Shown here: positions 24,558 to 36,234 of the stretch, piece after piece
How the letters are laid out: every line of letters starts with the position of its first letter
Position numbering within the stretch: the first letter of the stretch is position 1
Origin: Phlebopus portentosus
Taxonomy: Eukaryota > Basidiomycota > Agaricomycetes > Boletales > Boletinellaceae
DNA: 64,000 nucleotides
Assembly: GCA_037892935.1 (NCBI GenBank)
Contig: JAYXKI010000001.1
Coordinates: 1,860,001 to 1,924,000, forward strand
Direction: 5' to 3'
Notes under the pieces: model-generated
What the model was told of the DNA's origin: nothing
The model's input: the letters and a program-made list of their open reading frames with translations, nothing else
Databases searched by the model: none
Program-made: the position numbers and the translations under genes

Positions 24558-27500
24558 ATGTCAACCGTTCCCGCTTTCGATCCCGCCGACCATCACTTAC
24601 GCGCCGACAGTGGAAACCCGTCCTCCGATGTCGAGTCTTCCCCATCCACCTCCATATCACGAGCATCTGCTACTCGTTTCCTGGATGCTTCCCAAACCAG
24701 CTCGCCAGAGCAACGGAAGCAAGCCACATCGCGCACTCACCTCGCAACGCGTTTCTTAAGAAAATCAGCGTCTGCAGACTCATGCGTAGGTCAGCGGTGT
24801 CCAACAACATCGGCAGCACTTGCCGATATTTTGCAACGCGACGACGCGTCGCCAAGTCCTAATGAACCGAACAGCCCTCAAGCCGAACGAACAGACGTCC
24901 GTGTCCTTTCTTCACCTCCATCTGTGATGTCTCTATCGGGCTACCTTAAGTCCAAGGTCAGCCGACGGCGCGGTGCTAGCAATCCAAATGCAACGGACAA
25001 TGAGACGTCGGCACAGGAGGACTCGGACTTTGACCGGTCGGCTAGCGCATCTGGAACTATGAAGGGGCGCGTACGGGCGCGTCTTCTAAGTCTTAAAGCT
25101 AGCAAACCTTCTGGGTCTGTTTCCGACGCGAATGACGCGCCTCGGTTGCCTACGCGTGGTGCTTCGGCGAGTGTATCGAATCCCAGCTCGTCACAGCCGA
25201 CCACTCCGAAATCATCTCGGAAGTCTACGATGGCCTCTGTGGTTCCAGATCAACCCGTGGCAAAGAAGGAGACGACGCGTGCCCGATCTCATAGCGTTGG
25301 TCCACCAAGCAGGAGCAGTGTCTCAAAAACAGTGAAGAGGTTTTCATTTGGCAATCAAACACCGCGGGTAAGTATGGTTCTACCGTTCTGCTGAGCTATG
25401 GCTGATAAGATCTTAGCCCGAAATATTGGATGAAATTTCCATTGCGGTTATCGGTGCTCCTGGCTGCGGAAAGTCTACTTTTGTCCGAAAGGGTTGGAAA
25501 AGGCACGACCTATCTAGTCCTGAATCTCTTGCGTCAACTTTAAGAATCGGAGACACGGCCCAAAATATCTCTTGTACGTGCAATCCTGAGGTATCAGCCG
25601 GATTAGATTTTCTTAAATTTATTTAATAGATACTCGCCGAACCACGCAATTTCTAACGGGCCTCAATACGAAAACGAAACTTACTGTGTACGAGTACAAT
25701 TCGAGGGATTGGAAGATCGATAGCGATAGCTTTCCGATCTGGCCTACTGACCTACCACGTGCTGACGGTGTTTTTGTCTGCTATGACGGGTCGGATCGTG
25801 CATCTTTCGCAGACGTTGTGAAGCTTGTAGGTGAGTAGCTTACCGAGCGAAGACTTCGCATCTTAAGCCTGATCCATTCCATCAGCTGGGTTCAAGTCTT
25901 CAAGCATACCTACTCTGGTGATTGCGTGCAAGGCCGACCTGGAGAAACGTTTACCACCGGAAGATGCGGTATTAGCCATCAATCCTTACAGCAAACTCAC
26001 TGAGGTTTCCTGTAATTCTGATGAAGGGAAGCGCCTCATGCGAAAAGCGGTAGATTGGCTTGTCAAGCGGGTCGTCACATCTCGATGTACGTGTAACATA
26101 ATGAACTCATGAGCTATGATCGCTTATCCGTTGACGCCTCCTAATCCATAGCTCCATCTCAAGTAATGAACTTCTCTGACGCAGAGCAACAAAACATATC
26201 ACACGTTGGCCTACCCAGCCATAAATCCGAGAGGACAAAGCACCTTACGCTGACCGTTCAAACAAGTGTTCCCAAGCCCCCTATCGATTTAGCTTCACCT
26301 GGCTCACCACCGCTCCCTTCCGTTGGTCCTTCCCCGTCATCTCATTCCAAACCTTCCACATCTTTCTCAGCCAGACGGTCTCCCACGAAAGCGAGTTCCA
26401 TGAATGACATGCGAGTTGGACACCAGAGGCTACGCGTTTCCTCTCCCTACGAGAGCGACAAAGAAAATGCGATGCGGAAGAGCGTCACGAGCTCATTTAG
26501 CTTTGTGACCAAAAGCTCAGAATCTTTTGTGGACGTTCTCCCAGCCAGCCCAACACCCAAGAGGTTCTCCAATGTCATGGAAAACGTGGCTATAGTGCCT
26601 GTTTCTGCTACTTTGCCCGATAGAGAGAGACAGAAAACGAGGTGAGCAAAATGCTCCCGGTTTCATCCGTCATATCCTCACTATTACATTGTAAGGATGC
26701 CTCCAACTCCATGGGCTACCTTAGATGAATTGCTGGAAAAAGTATTTTTCTTGGCAATTAGTGGTGATGGTATGTGTTGCGACAAGTCAGTGGATCTATT
26801 GTCTGAGCTGAGCCTGGGTTTAGATCCTTCCTTTATCTCCCATTTCTTCTTGACCTACCGACGTTTTGCAACTCCAAGAGCTGTCCTGCTGGGTATGCAG
26901 AAACGGCTAAATGAACTTCGCAGACCTTCTAGCGATATGGTTCTAGCATGTTTCGCACAAATGCGGTACAGTGGTCATTTTATAATATTTTTTAATTATC
27001 ATTCATTTTTGTATGATAGAATATGTGACTTGCTGGAACAATGGATGAGAGAATATCCCTCCGACTTTGCCGTTGAGGGGACCCATGGCGCTCTCGACGC
27101 TGTCATACGACATGTTCTATCGTATTCACATACGTTATCGTACGGCTGCGATTTCCTCCCGTTCATGGACAAACTTGGAAGTCTAAGGGATGAAGATGCT
27201 TCATGGGGTTTGAAAGCGGACGTTCGTTCTGTCTCTGACAGTGACAACGAAGCTGACAACATGTTTGATACTGACCTTGGTGGTCTGGATGCTGAGGAGT
27301 CACCCCAACCGGTATCAATGTCTCCGAAGCCTAATCGTAAGAGCACGTCCGATCCTCCTCCGGGCAGTCCGCGGTCTTCGAATCGCGAACGACATTCAAG
27401 CTTGCCGTTCAGCACAATGATGCGCATGAAAATGAACGCTCTCACTGGCTCGGACGAACCAAGTGGTCCGTCACCGAAGGAAATAATCTCAAAACTGCAG

Positions 27501-28623
27501 CGGACTGCTGCTGCACTTTACAACTACGAAGCAGATTCTATTGCCAGTGAGATTACGCGGCGTGAATTACAGCTGTTTCTGAGCATTAAGGTAAGATTTC
27601 AGTGCGATGAAAGTATAGCGCACAGCCGAAATGATGATTCTAGCCTCGAGACTGCTTACGACATACTCTTACTCCTGGAAAGAAAGATCCAAGCACGGAT
27701 CCAATCGCTAGATTTAACGCCTACTATAACGATCTGCATGAATGGTAATCGCTTCCTAGCTCGGCGCAGTGCGTATAACTTACCTTTTCGTTAGGGTTGT
27801 CTCTTTGATTCTTTGCCACGATAAACCAAAGGGCCGAGCACGGCAAATTGAGAAGTTCGCGGAAGTGGCCACCAAACTTCGCATGTTGAAGTACGCCTCC
27901 TTGGCTTAGTCTGAGACGCAACTGACAGTAGTGCATTTATTTCTTAGCAATTATTCCGGTTTACGGGCAGTGATTACAGCCATAAATCAGTCTACATACC
28001 CAGGAGATGCATCCATGGAGATTTTCAAAACGAAAGTGGATTTACACAAGAAATACTTAAGTTCTGATATCCTCTTGCGTACTACTGGAGCACACCAGTC
28101 CTATCGTATGGCTCTGCGCAACACGAAGGGACCATGCATACCATCTCTGTACGTTGCGTGTCTCCTTCATTATAGCATCTCGTTCTGACCCTGTCGATTT
28201 GAAGGGAGGTACATACGTCCGACCTTCGGCGCGCTAATGAGGGCAATCCGGACACGAAACCGGATGATCCTGCAAAAATCAACTGGGCAAAATATACCAT
28301 GATGGGAAGATTCATTGAGCTGATAACATCCATCCAGGATCGCTGCGTTGGACGCAACGGATATAACTTTGCGGAGAATAAATACCTTGGACAATTGTTT
28401 GATGTACCCGTCATGGACTATGAGGTTAGTATTACCTAGCTGTTCGAAACGTTTCAGACTGATCTATTTTGTCTCTTCAGATGCAGCTAAACAGGATAGC
28501 ACAACCTGCGGATGACGATGCCTTTTCAAGTCCTCCCAGCATATCAACGAGTGTTGGTGGCGGCCATTCGAAAGAAGGCAGTGTGCTAAGACGAATATTA
28601 CGCGGCAGTCTCACCGGTTGAAT
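24558..28623 (+). CDS. Ras guanine-nucleotide exchange factor with N-terminal Ras-like GTPase domain
   Basis: About 12 introns, roughly 1,140 aa. Exon 1 (24558-25367) is Ser-rich and probably disordered. Exon 2 onward holds a Ras-like G domain: P-loop GAPGCGKST, then FVCYDGSDRASFADVV and the base-recognition motif ACKADLE. After a second disordered linker comes a RasGEF_N (REM) segment (WATLDELLEKVFFLAISGD, FFLTYRRFATPRAVLLGMQK, ICDLLEQWMREYPSDF). A catalytic CDC25-like domain follows (IARFNAYYNDLHEWVVSLIL, IEKFAEVATKLRMLNNYSGL, and later YNFAENKYLGQLFDVP). It should activate Ras- or Rsr1-type GTPases at the plasma membrane. The built-in G domain has an intact P-loop, so it may bind nucleotide and regulate the GEF part, which is inference. 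The frame is continuous after splicing. Confidence 0.85.
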
Positions 28624-29142
28624 GGCTATGGAAGACCAAGACCTTCTTAATGCCATTCTCGACTATTTGCATTACCAAGCCCTTCTCATATCTTGCTTAC
28701 ACTCGCCGTTAATCATTTGCTTTGTTCCCACATTTCACGCCCATGATGTTGTTGCATTTGGATCGGATCTCATGACGCCTTTTCATGTCTAGCATATTTG
28801 AACTTTGATTACTTATATGTGGATTCGTTTCTCGCTTTTAACGCCGTTGCTACTTTCTTGGGTAACGTAAAGTTCTCGGACTCATGTAATACCCTTGTAA
28901 ATGTACTCGTTGTGATGATCCGCTACATCTATCGGGTCTGGATTGGATTAGGTAGTTTCTTATTGAGCTTCATGATGGCTTTATGTGGCAGGAATTGGAG
29001 TAAGTGATAGTAAAGCAAGCGTTTCTTTCTCGTCTACGTAAAGGATAATGATACGTGTAATTTAGCCGTGCGAAGTGGACACGCGTTGCGTGCGTGAGAT
29101 TAGTTTGATCGACGCGTCTGATCTGCATTCCACATCTTGTCC
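28624..29142. other. Intergenic region
   Basis: About 520 bp between RasGEF and the SurE-like gene. Short ORFs on both strands have no recognisable content. It presumably contains the RasGEF 3' UTR and the SurE promoter. Confidence 0.4.
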
Positions 29143-30653
29143 ATGACTTCATCTTTGGGTCGCGTCCGAGTTCTGTTAACAGTAAATCTTGTGTCTTGAT
29201 ATAGTCAATATTTCGATTTGACCGAAATAATTCGTTTAGAATGACGATGGACCTCCAGGGAAAGACTCGCCTTACATTTATGGCTTTGCTAAACATCTCG
29301 CAACTGATCTAGGTTCGGATTAGACACGTCCCGTAAGATCCTGTTAAGTGACCCGCTTTACATCAGGATGGGACGTGAAGGTGGTGATTCCGTCCACACA
29401 GAAGTCTTGGATTGGCAAAGCGTACTATATCAAAGAGATCACAAAAGGACGGTATTATTATCCTCGCCACCCAGGTGAGAGCTGATCCCTACACCGTGGC
29501 ATGGTATCTAACACTTTTCTCGTTACAATCCAACCTTTGCCACTGGAACGCGTGAACCAAATGCAGACGGGAGGGGTGAGATCTCATTGGTTTCTCGTTC
29601 TTTGGATCCAGTGAAGGAAGAATTTGCCGAGTGGGTACTACTAGATGCCGTCAGTTGCCTTCAATATATCAGCATACATTCAGTCAAGGAAACGGTCTAA
29701 CACCCTTGCCCTGTAGACCCCGGCCACATGTGCAAATATTGCTTTGAATAATTTATACAAAGACTCGATAGACTTGGTGGTAGGTACATATTCGATGCTG
29801 CTTAAGACTTCTGATAATTACATGCATATAGATATCTGGACCTAACCTTGGTCGCAATTCTTCCGGTGAGGTGTGACATTATCTTGCATGGACGTCTGCC
29901 TGACGATCTATCTATCTAGCCGCTTTCGCACTTTCGTCCGGCACCATCGGTGCAGCTCTCTCCTCGTCTTTATCGCATTGTCGAGCCATTGCACTCTCGT
30001 ACGGCACGGTGGAGAGACCGGTTCCACCCCAACTGTTTGATCCGGCACATAGACTTTCCAGCCGAATTATACAGACGCTCCTGAGTAGTTGGGGCACGGA
30101 CCAAGGTGGTCTACGAAACAGGGAGGTAGATCTTTACAACGTAAATATTCCAATGCTCCACAGCCTGTTGAGTGAAGAGGGCATGCCCGTCGTGTGGACC
30201 ACGGTCTGGCGGAACGCATACGGACGGCTCTTCAAGCCTCACACGCTGGGGCTCGCTGACGGAGATGTGCTACCACCAGGAGGTCCTGATGCTCGACTGT
30301 CGTCGAATAATGGAAATTCGGCAGAATCGAGGATCGAGGTACCACAAGCAGGTTCCTCATCTCGAGAGAAACCCGTGTCTTCTTCCGAAAATTTCGATGA
30401 CCCGATAGAGCAGGACGGACATGCACCGGAACTCGTTTTCAAATTTGCGCCGGACATGAGTGGCCTCATCGGTTCTCGCGTCGTTGCGCCGGTTGGATCC
30501 GACACCTGGGCAATTGAGCGAGGCTGGGCCAGCGTGACACCTTTGCGCGCAAGTTTTGCCGAAGCACCCGTCGCCGAGAATGGCGAGGAAACCCTCGAGT
30601 CGGCTTTGACCGATCTCGGAGACGGAGTACGGTTATTCAAGATGAGATTGTAA
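29143..30653 (+). CDS. SurE-family 5'/3'-nucleotidase (acid phosphatase)
   Basis: Seven exons (29143-29181, 29240-29312, 29367-29474, 29567-29649, 29717-29779, 29832-29865, 29920-30653) give 377 aa. The opening VRVLLTNDDGPPGKDSPYIY holds the SurE metal-binding N-D-D. It is followed by WDVKVVIPSTQKSWIGKAYY, TPATCANIALNNLYKDSIDL, the signature ISGPNLGRNSSAAFALSSGT and ALSYGTVERPVPPQLFDPAH. SurE proteins dephosphorylate nucleoside monophosphates with divalent metal. In fungi the domain occurs alone or fused to a tubulin-tyrosine-ligase domain (Pby1), and no such fusion is seen here. Exons 1 and 6 are short (39 and 34 nt). About 90 residues of low-complexity insert lie in the last exon. Confidence 0.88.
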
Positions 30654-31442
30654 CATACGATGGTTTACTGTACGCTTCTGGAGAAAACACCGCTCAAAGT
30701 ATCTTAAATTTTGGAGACAGGCATGACCGTCACCGTAATGACTCCCGGGGACTAGTTTTCGCGAAATCTCTCCTCGGAACAATGTGGGATTCAACACCGC
30801 GATGTGAAGTTGTCAAATTCTTGAGACAGGAGAGCTTGGTGGCCTTGGACTAAGGAGCTTCTGGTTTTCTTTTCTTCTATCGCTTATTTCTCTTTAGACG
30901 CACACAGTGCCGTCATTGATCTCCAGGGACATAGCCTAAGGGAATACTTCCCGAAAGTGACCAGAATGATGTGTCTCTTTATCTTATTGCAGCACCGGAA
31001 CTGAATTTCAATCATTACAGGACGCGTGATGTTCCCCACACGCGTCGAAGGCGTGGCCGACGCGTGTTAGCGCTGTTAGCGCGTGTCCTACTCGAGCTGA
31101 CCCCTAAGATATTCGGCTATCTCTCCCGCGACACGAGTACGGATTTTAACATTCCCTAGTCTCGGAAGATCCTACGGTAGAATTCACAGCGCTTCATCAC
31201 TCACCATCGCACATACTTATTGGACACGAATTAAATCCGTAATATTTGCGAAATGGTTAAGCAAAGGCAATAATAATACATTTGCAAAGTACAAAAAGAA
31301 GCTGTGAAATGTCCGTGATATCATCCACCTATCCGTTTTATAATGATGTGTTTGTCCGTGGCTTACGAGGAGCGCTTCGTACTCGTAGCCAATCTCTATG
31401 GTTGCTTACATTGTTCCGTTCCGCCCGGTGCATTATCGTTGA
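30654..31442. other. Convergent intergenic region
   Basis: About 790 bp between the stop codons of the SurE-like gene (plus) and the GH16 gene (minus). Several ACGCGT repeats occur near 31,020-31,060. No gene or transposon was recognised. Confidence 0.4.
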
Positions 31443-33217
31443 TCAACAAAGCGCAAGAAGCATAAGGAGTCCCACGACTGCGGTGAGTAGCATAGAGCTG
31501 TGTGGTGAGGATGTGGCGTGTCCAGCGCTGACTACGGTTCCCTGGAGAGACTCTTTTGTGTATATTTTAAGAGAGTTTATACTCCATGAAGCATTCTATC
31601 ACGGCAGCATAACATGAGTAAGTGTATGATCCCATTTGATAGATAATGAGGAGGCGTACAATGAAGTTTGCAGGATCTTGAAGCCGTTCAGCACACGTTC
31701 CAGGGCAACCGGGCGTCGTCGCGTATGAGTTCCCGGCCCAGTCGCCACAAAAAGTGATATCTAAAAATGAATTAAATAACCACGCAATGCGCCAGTCAAC
31801 CATATGGACATACCGAATACAATGGAGTGATTTGCGAAATACTGAAACGGGTCACAGCCCTCTGGAGCCAGCGATGCAGAAGGCATGCTCCAAGTCTTCG
31901 GCTTCGGGTCTCCATCCTGGATGTCTTGGGGGATCGAGACACGATAAAAGTACCCTGTGCGAGAAACTCATTAGCCTGCCATAATTATAATTGCTTAAAG
32001 TTTTACGAACAGATTGCAATGCCAGTCTCGTCCCACAGCATTGCATAAACACCTCCTCCCTGCGCGTCGAATGACTCCCCATAAGAGACTCGGCTCCAAT
32101 CGCTGATACCGCATCCCGAATTATCATTGATATTTGCATTGCAGTCCGTTTGATCCTTCACAATGCAATACGTCGGTTTCTTGACATTTACGAACTGCCA
32201 GGCATCCAAGTGAAGTACTTACAACAGTCCCTGTATAGTTTCCGGTCTCCGTGAGCACGCATCCTGGGTTCGTGTGCCAAGCGACATGATTGTGAATATT
32301 ATCGTGTACTCCTTCTAGGATATCAATTTCTCCTGCCTGTTATACACACTTAATCAGACCCATAAACACAGAACAAGCTTGTAAAACGTACGGTCGGCCA
32401 AGTTGCGAGAGCCCCGAGCGTCCAGAAGGCCGGCCAAACAGCTAAAGTAATATATAAGTAGCGTCTACCGAATGAACTCAAGCATACATACCGCAACCCC
32501 ATGGCGCCCTATTCAGGTCTAGCAGGAAGAGACCTCCATTCCAGTACTTGTTGCTTTCAATACGAACACTGTTGTTCCGGGTTGAGCAACAATCAACATC
32601 AGACTTCATCATAAAATTGCTTTGCTCACCTTTTCCTAGTATCCCCAATATTAACCCATGAAGTATTGTCTCCCTTCATAATCACGGTGTTATTATCGTC
32701 AACATATGCGAGTCCCTCGGAGAATGCAGTATCTTGGTCAACATAGCTAGAGGTGATGAATTCGTCAAACTCGTTTGTCCTCATGCTATTAAGCTGCAGA
32801 AGAACATACTCTACAAGTCCACTATAATAACTTGCATCAGAATGGAGTGAGCAGCCGGGATAGATATTACGCACTTTGTGGGATCTGCCCCAGTAAAGAA
32901 TTTCCAGTCACTACACATGCATATAAGTACCTGGTCCTCTCCTTATCCACAGGGAATACGTACTCAAAGAACGTGTGACCGGAGTACTCGTCGGCTAATA
33001 TCCACACATCCGTCTCGGAGGTTGAGTTGGTTGAATTACTCTGCTGTCGTCTTTGTAGCGCTTGACCTGCAAAGCTACGAGGGACGATACTCTTAACAGA
33101 ATCGACGAATGCCTCCTTCAGATCTTCGAACCGGGGGAGCCCATGTATGCCTTGCGCAGCAGTGAGAAGCAAGTAAGCAGAACAAAGTCCGGCGTATAAT
33201 CTGGTTCGTCGCGTCAT
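31443..33217 (-). CDS. GH16 beta-glucanase/laminarinase-like, secreted and probably GPI-anchored
   Basis: An intron-dense gene of about 406 aa. A signal peptide (LYAGLCSAYLLLTAAQG) leads to the start of the fold (YSGHTFFDDWKFFTGADPTN), then GLAYVDDNNTVIMKGDNTSW and VWPAFWTLGALATWPTAGEI. The catalytic motif E-I-D-I-L-E (GEIDILEGVHDNIHNHVAWH) is intact. GGGVYAMLWDETGIAI follows, and a hydrophobic C-terminal tail (MLLTAVVGLLMLLALC) suggests a GPI anchor. The first exons are 33217-32964, 32910-32875, a 12-nt exon at 32821-32810, 32746-32630 and 32568-32492. Without the microexon the conserved ADPTNGLVDYVDQDTA segment cannot be formed. GH16 enzymes of this fungal type act on beta-1,3/1,6- or mixed-linkage glucans, so a role in wall remodelling is likely. 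Confidence 0.87.
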
Positions 33218-33788
33218 ATTTATTTCTTATATTATCTTCGTAAATGAAAATTCGACTGATTAGAGAGGTCGTCGGGTCGTGAAGAAAGATAGTGGTGATC
33301 GAGGAAAGAGAGAGCTCATGAGCGAGACAAGCACGTTTTTTTTTGCCCGTCTTGGTCTTTCCACAACGTGTAATGAGATGAGGCAAGATTCAAAATCAAA
33401 CATTGTGCACAGCCTCACTCATCCCGAGATACGACCGCCTGTAAATTTTAGCCTCCGTTAGGCGCCAGTTCGGCGCGGGTCTCATATTCGACGACTTCCA
33501 CGAATAAATTTTCGTGAAAAATCGATAAAGGACGTTTCATGATAATTGCATATGCATAAAAACATGAGGTAAAACATGCAAGGGTGCAAGGGGAGGATTC
33601 AGAAGGAGCGGTCTAACCGATACACCCCAGAATACTTTTTTTTATTGTAAATGTCATGATCAGAGCAAAGTAAGTATGAGAGGATAATACACTGCATCCA
33701 CATCCAGCCAGTCCGCGTATGACCAGGCCGGGGAGACCAACGCCTTCCATATGGCAAACAAGGCGCTGGACCAAGATGATAGAGTCGT
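33218..33788. other. Intergenic region between GH16 and eS24 genes
   Basis: About 570 bp. It holds the GH16 promoter side (33,218 onward, with a run of T near 33,337) and the 3' region of the eS24 gene. No ORF of note. Confidence 0.4.
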
Positions 33789-34503
33789 TTATTTGCCCTT
33801 CTTCGCAGGCTCGGCAGCCTTCGACTTCTTCGTACCGCGGAACTGAAGAGAGAAGCGAATAGGTTAGGACGAAATTCGATGGTGAAAAGATAGTGTTTCG
33901 CACCTTCTTGGCACGGTTTTTACGCTCCTTGCGGAGCTTGCGCGAGGGCTTATCAACCTTTGACTCAAGCCCAGACTAGAGAGACAAATGTTCATGAGTA
34001 CTCGTCCAAAACGGGTTATAACGACGAATCGAATAGACGTACTCTGACCAACCGGTACCTCGGCTCGAACCTCTTCTGAGACGCCTCGTCATCGTAGATG
34101 AGTACAAAACCCGTACTGCGTCCACCACCAAAGTGCGTGCGGAAGCCAAAGGGAACGACACGAGCCTTCTCCGTTTTGTAGATCTGTGCGAGCTTTTCAC
34201 TCAACTCCGCCTTGGACACATTAGGGCGATCCGGATGTAAGACGTCAACGACCATCTGGCGCCGGTTGAGCAGACGGTTTGTGATGAATTTCCGCGTGCG
34301 CAGCGTGATCGGCGATGAGGGATCCTGTGCGCCAAAGAGTTAGCATCAGAACTCGGGCCCATCGTGTGCCATTGGTATGAAGGGTCTTTGCCATCCAATT
34401 GTATTCCACCCCATCCATCGTCTCCGACCATACCAGACGAATTCCACACCATCCAGAGGATACCGCAAGCTATCCATGACCTGAATTCATCAACACTCAC
34501 CAT
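33789..34503 (-). CDS. RPS24: 40S ribosomal protein eS24
   Basis: Four coding exons (34503-34501, 34324-34043, 33975-33904, 33842-33789) give 136 aa, the normal length. Exon 1 contributes only the ATG, followed directly by the donor gtgagt and a 176-bp intron. The protein reads [60 protein letters not shown] and [20 protein letters not shown]. It is a structural protein of the small subunit. Human RPS24 also has a first coding exon with just the start codon, so this looks like an old arrangement. Confidence 0.95.
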
Positions 34504-34946
34504 ATTGGCTAAGCTAAGGAGGTCGTAAAGCCTCTTGTTGGTTGTTCGTCCTCGTCGTCTCAAACGTGTGTCGTGTCATCCGCTCTGCGGCAAAGACCGA
34601 ATTTCGCTTACAAAGAATTGTTTACGTCATCAAACATCGAACCGTCTCAAATCCAGTACTTAACTTAAGAAGACAGTAAGTAAGTAAACTGCCGCAAATA
34701 ACTCAAATGCTGGATAGGGTGGGATGACATGGAAGCAATATCCAAATTTCAGTCCTCAAAGTAGTAGCGTATTGCGAAGAAAGCACAGAAAGAATTCACA
34801 CCATACTTATCAAGCAGATCCAACATCATTCTGACGTCCTCTCAGTAGGTCCAGCACCGAAATTAATTCAGCATGCGCGCATGCGATAGCACAAGAATAA
34901 ATAAACACGGCATTCCGCATCGCCTCTATTCGAAGATGTCCGAATT
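34504..34946. other. Intergenic region
   Basis: About 440 bp between two minus-strand genes, holding the eS24 promoter and the 3' end of the DUF4870-like gene. Nothing else was recognised. Confidence 0.4.
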
Positions 34947-35788
34947 CTATTCTTCCGAGACCCATTGGTCCGCTAATAATCCAACGTATGGCAGATAGTA
35001 TCGCGTCAAGTTGTTCCGTGCTGCATCCACATACGCACGGAATCTACGATAGATGTTAAGATGAATGGATTGACCAGAATCACCGATGGGAAGGAGACGT
35101 ACGCCATGAATAATATGAAAATGATGTATATGATATACAAGAGTATGTTGAGGAAAGAAGGAAAACCGACAAGCGCGCCGAATATTCGCAGCAGCCAGAG
35201 AAGTGTGGTCACAAGGGCGGCCTGATAGGCTGTGTTCGCATTAGTTCCATGCCATGAATGCCTCTGGATGATATTTATTCTCACCGTGAAATCGAACGTA
35301 GTCGTTGTGCGTCTCGAGAATGAGACATGCCAGAGCTGAGCAAACAATCAGTAAAGGTCTCTAAATCAAGGAGAACGTACACGCACCTGAGAATGGTGCT
35401 AACAAGTACGCAAGGGCAGCGAGCACATCAATCCGCATGCCGAACCGCGACTCCCACTGATTTGTCGGCGCCTCAGGCTCCGGCTGGCTTCCGAATCCGC
35501 CCAACGTGACGCCACCAGCTCCTCCACTACCGTATGCAGTCCCGAGTGTCGGGAGCCCACCAGATTGATATGAGGATGTCTCGGCTTGTGAAGGAAACCA
35601 AGGTCGGGGTAGTGTCCGCCCGCGCGACGAGGATGATACTGGTGCTGCTGCGGGTGAGCGGTGAGCGGGGTCATCTGGTGGAGGGGTCTGCAAACCGGAT
35701 ATGAGCGAAGTCAAGCAGATACATTTATTCGAAGCTGAAATTTACATAGGGGAGCGAATGTGCTCGCGAAGTTCAAGCTCGAGTTCAT
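34947..35788 (-). CDS. DUF4870/UPF0132-like multi-pass membrane protein
   Basis: Reading from the C-terminus, the spliced frame ends AARNNLTRYYLPYVGLLADQ plus WVSEE. It contains ALACLILETHNDYVRFHAYQ and a hydrophobic block (FPSFLNILLYIIYIIFILFM), preceded by a Ser/Pro-rich N-terminus (PRPWFPSQAETSSYQSGGLP) and a Gly-rich stretch. Three to four membrane segments are predicted by eye, and the motif T-H-N-D-Y-V-R-F-H-A-Y-Q is typical of this fungal family. Its function is unknown. The last three introns are clear. The 5' end is not: the in-frame start upstream of TPPPDD needs either a very short 35-nt intron from ATG 35788, as modelled here, or an exon that was missed. The first about 25 residues are therefore tentative. 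Confidence 0.68.
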
Positions 35789-35980
35789 GGCGGATGGAAC
35801 AGAAGCAACGGATTCCAGGAACGCGCGCGCGTGAGATTCATTCAAGTGATTTGATTGTAAAAGGCAAGGTTTATGTAGTACAGGTTATGTAATAGTAAGG
35901 AAATGAGGTGTTTTTTTGGGGAAAAAAAGTTCCGTGAGTGAGAAGAGAACAACCCGTCCGCGTCATGGAGAAAAAACCCC

Positions 35981-36214
35981 TTAAGGTGGTTCGAAAATTT
36001 TCTTGAAGAAGTTGCAGTGCGTCTCATCAGGGTGGTCAAAGACGTCTGCAGAGTTCGGCTGGAGGCGGTGGAAGAGGAACGTTTCGTATCGGATGTCGCC
36101 ATAGAGGATACATTCCGTTATGCGATGGGTAACAGTATCGGGTTTGTGGCAGCGGGTACATCGGGGCGATGGGCGTAGATTGATGCGGTGTAGGGTAAAG
36201 TTAGTACTAGTCAC
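35981..36214 (-). pseudogene. C-terminal remnant of a LINE-type reverse transcriptase (zf-RVT region)
   Basis: A 77-residue frame contains FTLHRINLRPSPRCTRCHKP followed by DTVTHRITEC. This C-x2-C-x7-H-x4-C pattern with the RINLRPSP lead-in is typical of the zinc-binding end of non-LTR retrotransposon pol proteins. No RT or endonuclease domain lies upstream, so it is a truncated relic. It sits just 5' of the DUF4870-like gene. Confidence 0.55.
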
Positions 36215-36234
36215 CGCGTGTCAGGTCCATCTAG

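Noticed and set aside
28798..29296. Short ORFs on both strands upstream of the SurE-like gene
   Set aside because: No conserved motif. Part overlaps the true first exons of the SurE-like gene on the other strand.
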